From assembly GCF_029983095.1 (NCBI RefSeq), contig NZ_CP120467.1, forward strand, positions 1,968,501 to 2,032,500: DNA of 64,000 nt, given 5' to 3'. Positions within the stretch are counted from its first letter, which is position 1. Each line of letters opens with the position of its first letter. Below are positions 18,777 through 27,307 of this stretch, piece by piece. The notes beneath the pieces were generated by a model. It saw only the letters and a list, made by a program, of their open reading frames with translations, made no database searches and was not told where the DNA came from. The position numbers and the translations under genes were made by a program. This DNA is from Enterococcus montenegrensis. GTDB taxonomy: Bacteria; Bacillota; Bacilli; Lactobacillales; Enterococcaceae.

Positions 18777-19736
18777 TTATTTCACCTTCTGATTTTGTAA
18801 AAATTCCTGCAATTGTTCTGGCGTTGGATAGCCGTCGTTATCCCCAGGAGATTGAACAGCCATCGCACCAATGGCATTGGCACGGACTACTGCATCTTTT
18901 AGATCTTCGCCTTCAATTAAAGCAGTGATTAATCCGACGGCAAAGCCATCCCCTGCACCAACTGTATCGACTACTTTTTCAACCTTAAAGCCTGCAACCG
19001 TGTAACTTGTACCATTCTTTTCTTTGACATACGCACCTTCTGTTCCCAATTTCACGATGACTGTTTTCGTTGCGTTGCCGTTGTTTAAGTAAAAGTCAGC
19101 AATTTTTTCGGGATTGCGACTGCCCATTAAAATTTCACCTTCATTAATACCAGGTAAAACAATTTCCGCATGAGAAGCTAAGTCATTGATTGTACTTACC
19201 ATTTCTTCAGTGCTAGCCCATAATTGTGGGCGTAAATTTGGATCAAAAGTTGTCCGAATTTGATGTTTTTCCAAAAGCTTAATTAAATACCGAAATGCTT
19301 CTTGTGCTTCTGGTGAAATAGCTGGAAAAATACCTGATAAGTGTGCCATTTTGACTTCAGAAAAATCAATTTTATCTAGGACCTCTTTTTCAAAATGGGC
19401 CGCTGCTGAACCTTTACGGAAATAGAAAATACTTGGATCGCCATCACTTACTCTATCTTTTAATTGGAATGCTGTCCAAAAATCTGCAGACTCTGAAATA
19501 TAATCAGTCCCAATTTTATTTTCATGTAGTCGATCAATGATAAATTCGCCAAACGGATCTTTTCCTACTTGTGTAATATATTCACTACTATGACCTAAAC
19601 GAGCCACCCCAACAGCTACATTAACTTCTGCTCCGGCTAAAAATTTTTGAAAATGCAAAGCATCTTTTAAAGACTTATCTACTTCTTCTGATCCAAATAA
19701 TGCAATAGGTTCACCAATTGTTAAAAATTCACTCAT
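18777..19736 (-). CDS. kdgK: 2-keto-3-deoxygluconate kinase, PfkB family
   Basis: A 319-residue ribokinase-fold sugar kinase. The N-terminus (FLTIGEPIALFGS) and the GAEVNVAVGVARLG stretch bind the sugar. The PfkB signature DTVGAGDGFAVGL near 250 holds the catalytic aspartate and anion hole. Together with eda it converts 2-keto-3-deoxygluconate to pyruvate and triose phosphate. ATG after AGAGGAA; the stop abuts the hxlA start. Confidence 0.9.
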   Translation of the reverse strand: MSEFLTIGEPIALFGSEEVDKSLKDALHFQKFLAGAEVNVAVGVARLGHSSEYITQVGKDPFGEFIIDRLHENKIGTDYISESADFWTAFQLKDRVSDGDPSIFYFRKGSAAAHFEKEVLDKIDFSEVKMAHLSGIFPAISPEAQEAFRYLIKLLEKHQIRTTFDPNLRPQLWASTEEMVSTINDLASHAEIVLPGINEGEILMGSRNPEKIADFYLNNGNATKTVIVKLGTEGAYVKEKNGTSYTVAGFKVEKVVDTVGAGDGFAVGLITALIEGEDLKDAVVRANAIGAMAVQSPGDNDGYPTPEQLQEFLQNQKVK

Positions 19737-19760
19737 GTTAAATTCCTCTTTTCTTTTATT

Positions 19761-21032
19761 TTAAAGTAAGATATAAGCTGCGATTAAATTCAAAACTGTT
19801 GCGGCCCACGCCCAAGGCAGACCCGTTAATAAGAATGTTTTTGTATCCAAACCTGCATATTGAACTGACCATAAGTTCCAAGATTGTGTAATACAGGCAG
19901 AAACGCCCATCATAGAAGGAACTACCAGTAAACCGTATAAGAAATATTGATCAAACATTCCCGTTCCCACTAAAATTGCCGCCGTAGCAGCACCTGCACC
20001 ATACAACATCAAAGGACCGCGGAAATAAGAAAGCGGTGCAATAATCGCTACAATGATGATTAAGGCTAGTTTGCTATCTGGAATAACTTGTTGGAACACA
20101 CTCGTAAAACCAGACATTGCATGAACTGCTGCAGATTGGAACATCGTTAAGACAAACAACATAATTAACAATCCCGCAATATCACTAATTGCATGTTTTG
20201 CAGTTTCATTCATCATCATGACAAACTTTGTATACTTCTTCATATTCCCAGTTGCTGCAAAAGCAATAATCGTTGAAAGCAGCAAAGCTGGTACGGCATC
20301 CCATTTAGCAAAAATGCTTAAAGCAACTGGTAATACTGGTAAAACATACGTCCAAATTGGTACTTCCACGATCTCTTCTTCACTGTCACTTTCAATAATT
20401 TCAGGTTTGCCATTGCGAATTTTTTTTGCATTAAATAAAATGAATAGCACTAAAATAACCATCTGAATGCCCATTGCAACAAAACCAAAACGTTGATAAT
20501 GTGGGCCCCAGGCAACTTTAGGGAAGAACACTTGAAATTGAACGAACAAAACATTGTTCACATACATCGCGGCACCAATTGCAATCGTAAAAACCGAAAC
20601 GGCAATATTTCGTGGTACACCAATGGAGAACATAATTGGAAACAAGATCACGCCGACAGCAATCGCAGACCCTACACCGTAAGAGCTGGTAAATATTAAA
20701 GCGATTACAAAAGCGATTAAAATTGTTGCTAATACCGGGCTTTTCTTTCCTACTTTTTCTGTCCGACGGCTAATACTTCCTGCAATACCAGTATCTACTA
20801 GCACACGTCCAAACCAAGAACCAAAAATAATATATGCTGCTGTTTTCCCATAATTCAAAACAGGTTCAGTAAAAATTTCTTTAATTGCTTGGTTAAAAGG
20901 AACCAAGCCAATAATCGTCCATAAAACTGCCATAACGAAGAAGCCGACGGTTAAGTTTCCGCCTTTCATCGCGTAAATGACAAATACGATAAAGGTTAAT
21001 GCAAGTAAAATTCCAGTTATTGCGCCACCCAT
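19761..21032 (-). CDS. Sugar-acid permease, GntP/citrate-transporter-like
   Basis: A 423-residue membrane protein with about 11-12 hydrophobic segments and a charged cytoplasmic loop near 218-230 (SDSEEEIVE). The pattern, with repeated glycine-rich helices such as TSSYGVGSAIAVGVILFP and LSYFRGPLMLYGAGAA, fits the ion-transporter superfamily that includes gluconate permeases. It lies between the kinase and the isomerase, so it probably imports the uronate- or gluconate-type substrate. The exact substrate cannot be read from sequence. Confidence 0.8.
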   Translation of the reverse strand: MGGAITGILLALTFIVFVIYAMKGGNLTVGFFVMAVLWTIIGLVPFNQAIKEIFTEPVLNYGKTAAYIIFGSWFGRVLVDTGIAGSISRRTEKVGKKSPVLATILIAFVIALIFTSSYGVGSAIAVGVILFPIMFSIGVPRNIAVSVFTIAIGAAMYVNNVLFVQFQVFFPKVAWGPHYQRFGFVAMGIQMVILVLFILFNAKKIRNGKPEIIESDSEEEIVEVPIWTYVLPVLPVALSIFAKWDAVPALLLSTIIAFAATGNMKKYTKFVMMMNETAKHAISDIAGLLIMLFVLTMFQSAAVHAMSGFTSVFQQVIPDSKLALIIIVAIIAPLSYFRGPLMLYGAGAATAAILVGTGMFDQYFLYGLLVVPSMMGVSACITQSWNLWSVQYAGLDTKTFLLTGLPWAWAATVLNLIAAYILL

Positions 21033-21044
21033 GTTCTACGCCTC

Positions 21045-21290
21045 CTAATATTTGTTTAACTCACTCAAAATACGTTGATAATTGGAAACAGGTTTCTTAT
21101 GATCTTCTACGAAAAAGTCATTTTCTAAATGATTAAATTTTTGAATTAAATAATAAGCTGTTAAGTAAGCAGCTAATGCTTCCTTTGCTGCATCTTGCAT
21201 ATTTTCTGTATCAATTTCAGGTCGATTAATCGTATCCATGAAATGATAAGCAAATTTTTCGGCATCTATTTTTGTTTGTTGGTCACTCAT
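21045..21290 (-). CDS. Small conserved-looking protein in the sugar-acid operon, unknown
   Basis: An 81-residue, mostly helical, acidic protein with no recognised motif, cysteine or membrane segment. A strong AGAGGGGGAAG site precedes its ATG, which overlaps the upstream stop as ATGA, so it is surely translated. It sits between the isomerase and permease genes. A role tied to transport or enzyme assembly is only inferred from position. Confidence 0.75.
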   Translation of the reverse strand: MSDQQTKIDAEKFAYHFMDTINRPEIDTENMQDAAKEALAAYLTAYYLIQKFNHLENDFFVEDHKKPVSNYQRILSELNKY

Positions 21291-22027
21291 TTTACTTCCC
21301 CCTCTAAAAGTGCTTTTGCTTCCAAAATTTCTTCATCGGTTGTTGTTGGGTATTCAATTGCGATGGGGCAATCATCTGGCAAAATAGATAAAACTTTACG
21401 CCAATTGATAACACCATGATCTAAGCCTGTAGCTTGTGGTTTATCCTCTTTGTAAAGGACATCTTTAACATGAATATAATGAACATATTCTGCTAATTCT
21501 TTTGCAGCTTCTAGTTCGTCTGCTCCTACAAAACGCCAATTTCCTAAATCATAAACATAGCCAATAGCTAAGTCAGCAGTCTTAACAGCCGTCATATATT
21601 TTTTAATTGCTGCAATTGTTCCAGAAGTTTGTGTTTGATCATTTTCGATTGTAATCACTACGCCTTCTTCAATAAGCGCTTTCATTTTTTCTACATGAAG
21701 CTCTCCTTTAAAATCTCCAATATTCCATTTAATTTGTTTCACACCCATTTGATTTGCTTCGGAAATATATTCTGTTAATTTAGGATTAACTTCACCGTTA
21801 ACATAGACTTCATCTGGAACACTGTAAAATAAATCAAGATGCAAACGTTCCGCCTCTTTTTTGATAAGCGGCATTTCTTTTGCTACATCTTTAAAATACT
21901 CGCGCCGGATTTCCACAGCTTGAAAACCTAAAGCAGCGATATGGGATAATAATTCATTTTGTTGGATACCTTTTTCAATTTTTTCTGCAAAAACTAAAAA
22001 ATTAAGTACGATTTGATTGTTCTTCAT
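21287..22027 (-). CDS. Sugar phosphate isomerase/epimerase, TIM barrel
   Basis: A 246-residue protein of the xylose-isomerase-like AP endonuclease-2 fold. Metal-binding positions are suggested by VEIRREYF, TIENDQ, YVHYIHVKDV and AIEYPT, in the normal order for this family. It probably isomerises or epimerises the keto-sugar substrate before KdgK. The ATG at 22027 has GAGAGG nine bases upstream; an ATG at 22036 directly abuts that site and is unlikely. First gene of the operon. Confidence 0.85.
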   Translation of the reverse strand: MKNNQIVLNFLVFAEKIEKGIQQNELLSHIAALGFQAVEIRREYFKDVAKEMPLIKKEAERLHLDLFYSVPDEVYVNGEVNPKLTEYISEANQMGVKQIKWNIGDFKGELHVEKMKALIEEGVVITIENDQTQTSGTIAAIKKYMTAVKTADLAIGYVYDLGNWRFVGADELEAAKELAEYVHYIHVKDVLYKEDKPQATGLDHGVINWRKVLSILPDDCPIAIEYPTTTDEEILEAKALLEGEVK

Positions 22028-22049
22028 AAAGCCCATCCTCTCAATTAGT

Positions 22050-22087
22050 TAACCGGTTTCTATACACGTATAGTAAACCGGTTTCTA
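22050..22087. promoter_or_regulatory. Paired LacI-type operators of the sugar-acid operon
   Basis: Two copies of AACCGGTTTCT (22052-22062 and 22077-22087) flank the palindrome CTATACACGTATAG upstream of the isomerase gene. CCGG-centred repeats are typical of LacI-family operators, and the LacI regulator gene lies just upstream. Two sites about 25 bp apart suggest cooperative or looped binding. Confidence 0.7.
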
Positions 22088-22138
22088 AAAAATGTCAACG
22101 GTTACATTTTAAAAGAACAGCCCTTTCAATCAAAAAAA

Positions 22139-22179
22139 TGAAAGCAGCCTTTAGAAACCGATTTCCAAAGGCTGCTTTC
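22139..22179 (-). terminator. Terminator of the LacI gene with an operator-like loop
   Basis: Arms GAAAGCAGCC(TTT) and (AAA)GGCTGCTTTC followed on the minus strand by ATTTTTTTG, 30 bases after the regulator stop. The loop reads TAGAAACCGATTTCC, close to the CCGGTTTCT operators downstream. Confidence 0.85.
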
Positions 22180-22210
22180 ACGAATATATTTTTTTAAAAA
22201 AAAACTTAAA

Positions 22211-23197
22211 CTAGACAGATTTCCGCCAACGAATTGTCGAAGGCACGATAATTTCTGCCACATCGTCACTTTTATTGCGTAATACGTTTAACAATTTTTC
22301 TGCTGCAATTGCGCCAATTTTTTGCGAAGGTTGTTCAATGCTTGTAATCCCAGGTCCTACAAGTTCTGTTAAACTCCAATCATCAAAACCTGTAATTCCT
22401 ATTGTATCAGGCATATTAATTTTTTGATTAATTAAAATAGCCAAACTATCCATTAAGACACGACCATTTGAAGCAAATAGTAATTTTTTTTGTGGTTTCA
22501 AAAGAATTGTTGCAATCGCATTTTCCAACTCTTCTTTACTATTTACTTCAATTACTTGCCCTTGTTTACGAGCTTTTAAAACACTTTGAATAACCGTTTG
22601 CGAACGCAATTCGCGGGTACTAACATTGGTAATTGGTTCACTTAGGACAAAAAAATCTTCATATCCTTTTTGTAAAGCCTTTTTTACTACTTCTTTTGTG
22701 GCGTCAACATTATTGGTTAACACAGAAGACCATTCTTCTGGTTCTGTTTGGCGATCTACTAATAGTAGTGGTATATTTGATTTCTTGATAAATTCATATT
22801 GTTTTGACTGCCGTGAAGATGGCTGCAAAATAATGCCTTCAACACTCTGATCAAGTAGCCGTTGTAGCAGCTCTTTTTCTCTGGTAATCGAGTTACCTGC
22901 ATCCATAATAATCATTTGATAGCTATTTTTTTCAAGTATTTCGCCAATTCCTTTCAGTAATAACGAAGAATACATATTGGAAATATCAGCAACGACGACA
23001 CCTATCAAATAACTGTGTTTTGATTTTAATGCTTGTGCTTGTTTACTTGGCCTGTAATCTAGGCGCTCAATGACTTCTTTAATCCTGGCTTTTGTTTCTT
23101 TGGACATATTGCCATAATTATGATTTAAAAAACGTGAGATGGTTGTCTTTGAGACCCCTGCTTCTTGGGCAACATCATTAATGGTAATTTTTTTCAT
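22211..23197 (-). CDS. LacI-family regulator of the sugar-acid operon (KdgR-like)
   Basis: A 328-residue repressor. The N-terminal helix-turn-helix is ITINDVAQEAGVSKTTISRF (residues 4-23) and is followed by a hinge and a periplasmic-binding-like effector domain with DNVDAT-type and GITGFDDWSLTELV motifs. It is transcribed toward the operon at 16964-22027 but has its own terminator; the operators lie between. Most likely it releases them on binding a sugar-acid intermediate. Confidence 0.9.
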   Translation of the reverse strand: MKKITINDVAQEAGVSKTTISRFLNHNYGNMSKETKARIKEVIERLDYRPSKQAQALKSKHSYLIGVVVADISNMYSSLLLKGIGEILEKNSYQMIIMDAGNSITREKELLQRLLDQSVEGIILQPSSRQSKQYEFIKKSNIPLLLVDRQTEPEEWSSVLTNNVDATKEVVKKALQKGYEDFFVLSEPITNVSTRELRSQTVIQSVLKARKQGQVIEVNSKEELENAIATILLKPQKKLLFASNGRVLMDSLAILINQKINMPDTIGITGFDDWSLTELVGPGITSIEQPSQKIGAIAAEKLLNVLRNKSDDVAEIIVPSTIRWRKSV

Positions 23198-23310
23198 TTT
23201 TCTTTCTCCAACTGTCTTTTTTCTTATTGTAGCGAACTTTTTTTATAAAGAAAAGAAAGACTCATTTAAATTCCACTTGTGCTATGCTTCATTGCATATG
23301 AATGTCTAAA

Positions 23311-23343
23311 CAAAAAAGCACTGGTGTAAACCAACGCTTTTGC
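23311..23343 (-). terminator. Terminator of the SPFH-RHH operon
   Basis: Minus-strand hairpin AAAGCGTTGG / CACCAGTGCTTT with TTTA loop and a T-run, 26 bases after the small RHH gene. Confidence 0.85.
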
Positions 23344-23368
23344 TCTCTTACTTTGATTACGATATAAA

Positions 23369-23548
23369 TTATTTTTCTGCTTGCTTATTTCCTTTTTTGC
23401 GCTTTTTTACTGCTGCTGTTAAAAGATACTCAATTTGCCCATTTACACTTCTAAATTCATCTTCTGCCCAACTCGCTAATTCATCGTACAAATCTGCTGA
23501 AAGGCGCAGCGGCACTTGTTTTTTTGCCTTTGTTTTTTTATTATCCAC
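23369..23548 (-). CDS. Small ribbon-helix-helix (Arc-type) DNA-binding protein
   Basis: A 59-residue basic protein, GTG start at 23548 preceded by AAAGGAG. The core [19 protein letters not shown], followed by [20 protein letters not shown], fits the ribbon-helix-helix fold of Arc/MetJ repressors; the tail is lysine-rich. It follows the SPFH gene by 53 bases. Pairing of an SPFH protein with a small Arc-like protein is a recurring Firmicute arrangement, so it may regulate the operon. Confidence 0.85.
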   Translation of the reverse strand: MDNKKTKAKKQVPLRLSADLYDELASWAEDEFRSVNGQIEYLLTAAVKKRKKGNKQAEK

Positions 23549-23601
23549 AAGTACCGCTCCTTTTTCATTTTTATTATCCAGTAGTATTATAGCGAACCTT
23601 G

Positions 23602-24633
23602 CTAATATAAGGAACCACTATTTACAATCGGCTGGGCATCACGATTGCCGCAAAGGACCACCATTAAATTACTTACCATTGCTGCTTTTCGCTCTTCATC
23701 CAAGTCAACAACGTCTTTTTCATTTAATTTTTCTATTGCCATTTCTACCATACCAACCGCTCCTTCAACAATCAACTGACGCGCATCGACAATCGCTGCT
23801 GCTTGTTGACGTTGTAACATTGCGGCTGCAATTTCTGGGGCATAGGCTAAATGCGTAATTTTGGCTTCTAAAATTTCTATTCCCGCAACGTTGACTTTGC
23901 TTTGAATTTCTTCAGCCAGACGAGCACTAACTTCTAAGCTTGAACCTCTCAAACTTTTTTCATTCGCATCTTCATCGTCAGTGGCATCATAAGGATATAG
24001 GCGCACAATATTTCGTAAAGCAGAATCAGACTGAATAGACAAATAATCAACAAAATTATCCACATCGAACATGGCTTTGGCAGTATCATGCACCCGCCAG
24101 ATAACGACGATGGAGATGATAATTGGATTTCCTAACTTGTCATTTACTTTTTGTTTATTGTTACTTAAAGCCATTGTCTTTAATGACAAACGTTTTTTTG
24201 GTAAATTCCCAGCAGCTTTTTTCGCCCCTGTAACTGGATCAGTTTCAGAATCTGCTGTAGTAAATTCTTGTGAACTACTTTTAGCAACGGGTGCGGCTGT
24301 CATAAAAGGATTAACATAATAGAATCCTGCTCCTTTTAATGTTCCCACATATTTACCAAAAAGGGTCATTACTAAAGCTTCATTGGGATGAACAACTTTT
24401 AATCCTGCTATAAGTAACCATAAAGGTAATACCCAATAGAAGATACCTAAACCCAGTAAAATTCCACCTAAAACTGGTTGACTACCTTCACTCAAAATAA
24501 AAATCCCCCAAATAAAAGCAACAATTGATAAAACAATCCCCAACAACATCATTAAAAATACCGGCATACCCTTATGAGCTTTTAAAATCTTTTCTTCTGT
24601 CGGTTGTTTTAACGCTACTTTTTCATTATTCAT
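23602..24633 (-). CDS. SPFH/band 7 domain membrane protein
   Basis: A 343-residue protein with two N-terminal membrane segments (about 26-50 and 53-75), then an SPFH domain ([20 protein letters not shown] onward, with [19 protein letters not shown]) and a helical tail ([20 protein letters not shown]). SPFH proteins scaffold membrane microdomains and often affect stress tolerance. ATG after AGGAGG. It is co-transcribed with the RHH gene. Confidence 0.9.
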   Translation of the reverse strand: MNNEKVALKQPTEEKILKAHKGMPVFLMMLLGIVLSIVAFIWGIFILSEGSQPVLGGILLGLGIFYWVLPLWLLIAGLKVVHPNEALVMTLFGKYVGTLKGAGFYYVNPFMTAAPVAKSSSQEFTTADSETDPVTGAKKAAGNLPKKRLSLKTMALSNNKQKVNDKLGNPIIISIVVIWRVHDTAKAMFDVDNFVDYLSIQSDSALRNIVRLYPYDATDDEDANEKSLRGSSLEVSARLAEEIQSKVNVAGIEILEAKITHLAYAPEIAAAMLQRQQAAAIVDARQLIVEGAVGMVEMAIEKLNEKDVVDLDEERKAAMVSNLMVVLCGNRDAQPIVNSGSLY

Positions 24634-24742
24634 TTGCTTCCTCCTTTGATATCATTTTGATATCACTTTAATCTTCATGCAAATAATATCATGACAAGAT
24701 AAAATTAGCAAACTAAAGTAACGTCGCTTACAAAATCAAACA

Positions 24743-24769
24743 AAAAAGCACCTAAAAAGGCGCTTTTTT
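24743..24769 (-). terminator. Terminator after the DsrE-like gene
   Basis: Short hairpin AAAAAGCGCC / GGTGCTTTTT with flanking A and T runs, about 70 bases after the stop. Confidence 0.7.
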
Positions 24770-24838
24770 TCAAAAATTGTGGTTTAAAAAATTGATCTTT
24801 TTGTAAATTCTATTCTTATGGTAAAAAGCTACAAATTC

Positions 24839-25156
24839 TTATGGTTTTATATAAGCGTAGCCCTGCTCTTGAAGTTCGATTAAATCTAAAACACCAGCAG
24901 TAACAACTTCCACTCCCAGTGGCAATTCATCTTGTAGCATATGAAAAGCATTCATAGCATTTTGACAGGCATGAAAAGATACATTAGGATTTTCAGTAAT
25001 AAAAGTTTGCGCACGTTTTAATTGATAGCTTTGAATGCCACTTCCATTTACGAGCAGGACAATTTTGGCATCACTGCGCAACTTTAGTAAATTGTAAATA
25101 TTATTTGTTGCCTCTTGCCATTTGTTTATCTCATCAACATGAAATACTACTTTCAT
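24839..25156 (-). CDS. DsrE/DsrF-like small protein
   Basis: A 105-residue protein starting MKVVFHVDEINKWQEATNN, with KIVLLVNGSGIQSY and VSFHACQNAMNAF. The fold and the single cysteine in HACQNAM fit the DsrE-like family of sulfur-relay or peroxiredoxin-like proteins. The ATG at 25156 has AAGGAGGA upstream; the open frame reaches 25216 but has no site there. It lies downstream of the antiporter gene in the same direction. Confidence 0.8.
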   Translation of the reverse strand: MKVVFHVDEINKWQEATNNIYNLLKLRSDAKIVLLVNGSGIQSYQLKRAQTFITENPNVSFHACQNAMNAFHMLQDELPLGVEVVTAGVLDLIELQEQGYAYIKP

Positions 25157-25228
25157 TTTTATTCCTCCTTGGCTATTCATGTAATTTGTGAGACTAATTA
25201 AATCTTCTTGTCTCATGTAAAAAAGCTT

Positions 25229-26377
25229 CTAGTCATAAATCTTTTTTGTAAAATATTTTAGTAAAAATGGCGAAGAAAGTGTCGTTAATAAAATTATTAA
25301 GACAAAGGCAGAATAATAATTTTCCGCTACCATATTGGCTTGAAATCCTAATTGAAGGATAATCAATGCCATTTCACCTCTTGAGACCATGCCAGAGCCA
25401 ACCATGAGGCTACTATTGTTATCAAATCCCACAAGTTTGCTTCCAAGAAAGCCCCCAATAAGTTTTGAAAAGATTGCAATCGCGGTCAAAATTATGATCA
25501 ACGTCAACTGTGATCCAATTCCAACAAAAGATATCTCCAAACCAATACTAACAAAAAAGACTGGAATAAATACGGCATAGCCAATTGCCTCAATATTACG
25601 AGAAACTTCTTGCCAAACTTTTGTCTGTCCAATCGCTACTCCCGTAAAAAAAGCCCCAATGACCGAGCTTAATCCAATAAAATCAGCTAAATAAGACATT
25701 CCTAGACACAAAACAAGTGAAACGATAATAATGGATGACTCGGCCATTAATTTCTTACTCAGTTCCATTAAGTAAGGTGCACCCCAACGAATTAAAAAGA
25801 ATACTCCCATAAAAAATAGAAATTGTTCTAATAACATCAGACCTAACGAGGTATTACTGCTAGAACTTGTCCCAACCAATGACATACTAAGGCTAACAAT
25901 CAGTACAACTAAGATGTCATCAACTACCGAAGCCCCCAAAATTGTTGAACCTTCTTTTGTATTAATCACATTTAATTCCTTTAATACTTCAACAGAGATG
26001 CTGACAGAAGTAGCAGCTAGTATTAATCCTAAGAAAAAAGATTGTGATAAGGAAATATGAAAAAGTGTTCCGCCAGCAGTTCCTAAAATAACAGGTAATA
26101 AAATTCCTAAAATTGCCACATACATTCCCGGTTTAAAATATTTTTTTAATAAAGATAAGTCACTTTCAATGCCAGCCAAAAACATTAACAATATGACACC
26201 AATTTCTGAAAAGTCTTCTACTAAAATATCTGGATGAACCCATTTTAAAGCAGCATTGCCTAATAAAATTCCTACTAGAAGTTGTCCAATTACAGCTGGA
26301 ATACCTATTCTTCTTGAAAAATGACTTGCAATTGTTGTACTAGCTAAAATTAGACATAAAACCCCAATAAATTCCAT
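25229..26377 (-). CDS. Monovalent cation:proton antiporter, CPA2 family (NapA/KefB-like)
   Basis: About 382 residues with 11-13 membrane segments. The core GVILLMFLAGIESDLSLL, the paired acidic motif GASVVDDILVVL (residues near 150-160, VDD where the family has ND or DD) and SVGLEISFVG are typical of CPA2 exchangers. No RCK/TrkA-N regulatory domain follows, as in NapA-type proteins. It should exchange Na+ or K+ for protons. ATG 26377 is preferred over GTG 26386 because it spaces properly from GAGGGTGG. Confidence 0.88.
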   Translation of the reverse strand: MEFIGVLCLILASTTIASHFSRRIGIPAVIGQLLVGILLGNAALKWVHPDILVEDFSEIGVILLMFLAGIESDLSLLKKYFKPGMYVAILGILLPVILGTAGGTLFHISLSQSFFLGLILAATSVSISVEVLKELNVINTKEGSTILGASVVDDILVVLIVSLSMSLVGTSSSSNTSLGLMLLEQFLFFMGVFFLIRWGAPYLMELSKKLMAESSIIIVSLVLCLGMSYLADFIGLSSVIGAFFTGVAIGQTKVWQEVSRNIEAIGYAVFIPVFFVSIGLEISFVGIGSQLTLIIILTAIAIFSKLIGGFLGSKLVGFDNNSSLMVGSGMVSRGEMALIILQLGFQANMVAENYYSAFVLIILLTTLSSPFLLKYFTKKIYD

Positions 26378-26386
26378 CGTTTCCAC

Positions 26387-26657
26387 CCTCTCTTTACCAA
26401 ATCCAATATGGTTTATTAAATGTCAATTGGATTCACTATCAGTCTAGCGAAAAAGAAGCATTATGAGAAATATTAGTGCTTATTTGCAGCAAATTATTGC
26501 GAATTAACTTTTTTGATACTATTAAATTTATGATTAAAAATATCGCAACTAAAAATGGAACCAACACAAAAAAAGAGATGTCCCCCAGAAAGGAATACAT
26601 CTCTAAATCGTTGGCAAGCCAACGTTCTAACCAAGTTAGAATTATTCCGCAGCGTTG
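26387..26657. other. Intergenic region carrying the original downstream flank of rpmE2
   Basis: No convincing gene. From right to left this holds the displaced 3' end of rpmE2 (from 26676; minus-strand codons [10 protein letters not shown] and a stop) and its terminator. Next comes AT-rich sequence and the promoter area of the antiporter gene. It shows the ancestral chromosome order: rpmE2, its terminator, then the antiporter gene. Confidence 0.7.
26568..26604 (-). terminator. Original rpmE2 terminator, stranded by the insertion
   Basis: Minus-strand AGAGATGT and ACATCTCT pair around a 15-base loop and are followed by seven T residues. It lies about 45 bases beyond the displaced rpmE2 stop codon. 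Before the element inserted this would have ended the murA-rho-rpmE2 transcript. Confidence 0.85.
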
Positions 26658-26676
26658 GCGTCTTTGAGACCGTATT
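26649..26676. repeat. Left attachment site (attL) of the mobile element
   Basis: 28 bp, GCAGCGTTGGCGTCTTTGAG followed by ACCGTATT, matching 42083-42110 with a single mismatch. The 19-bp part 26658-26676 is identical in both copies and is the likely crossover core. On the minus strand it encodes the last residues of ribosomal protein L31 (YGLKDANAA). Confidence 0.93.
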
Positions 26677-26820
26677 GAGAGCTGGATTACTTTCTGGTGG
26701 TACCTGACAGGCATAAAACAGCTTGGGTAAGGAATTCTTGAGGAAATTAAAAAGCTAATGTAACTCAGTAAAATTTGATTGAGAAGGTCAAAAGTATGGT
26801 CAAAAAATACTCGCCAGTAT
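26657..26820 (+). repeat. Left terminus of the element (copy A), with arm-type sites
   Basis: Core, then TATTGAGAGCTGGATTACTT, AACAGCTT-type sequence, TTCTTGAGGAAATTAAAAA, and two GGTCAAAA boxes at 26786-26793 and 26798-26805. The whole 164-bp block is repeated inside the element at 32043-32207 (clear) and 31747-31911 (degenerate). The boxes lie 128 bp from the core in both A and 32043-32207. They are probably integrase arm-binding sites. Confidence 0.8.
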
Positions 26821-26989
26821 GTCAGACTATTCAAACTATTAATGGATAATTAGATGGATATTAATAGCAAGATGCTTTGAATGCCTTATCAGTGAATTCT
26901 TTTCTTTTCATTTCATCTAAAAGATAGTTGTCAAATTATCATCCTCACCAAAAATTTCAAATTAAAACAGTAATAATACCATCAAATCT

Positions 26990-27307
26990 TTAGTTTATCA
27001 TAGCCAAATAATGTCCTCTATCAATCTTATTGATTAAGGTCATCATAAATCGTGCAGATTGAATAATTTCCTTATTACTTCTTTGATCAGTGTGAGATAG
27101 CACATTTATTACTTCCAAAAATTTACCTAACTTTGTAAGTTGTGTATTAGACATTTTTTCTTCATCAAGAGAATTGCAAATTAAAGTGACAATCTCCTTT
27201 TGATGTGATTTTTGAGGGAAAATACTATTTCCTGTTTTAAATTGTAAAAATTCTTCAAAGACACGTCGCATACTATTGGAAGAATGATAAGTATCACATT
27301 CTGTCAA
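26990..27307 (-). pseudogene. C-terminal part of the AAA ATPase, in another frame
   Basis: A 105-residue frame (MTECDTYHSSNSMRRVFEEF onward). The nominal start is a TTG with no ribosome site, and the frame stays open upstream, overlapping the ATPase end. One base added in the A5T5 run at 27315-27324 would join it to the ATPase as RKNFSDELTECDTYHSS. The stretch RRVFEEFLQFKTG and the following helices look like the end of AAA_13-type ATPases (RRFLE-FL-FK). The intact protein would be about 720 residues. Taken as the tail of one gene, not an independent gene. Confidence 0.6.

Noticed and set aside
26439-26834. A 131-residue minus-strand frame and a possible 53-residue hydrophobic peptide inside it
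   Set aside because: It crosses attL, the displaced rpmE2 end and the terminator; the internal ATG lies in the terminator stem without a ribosome site.
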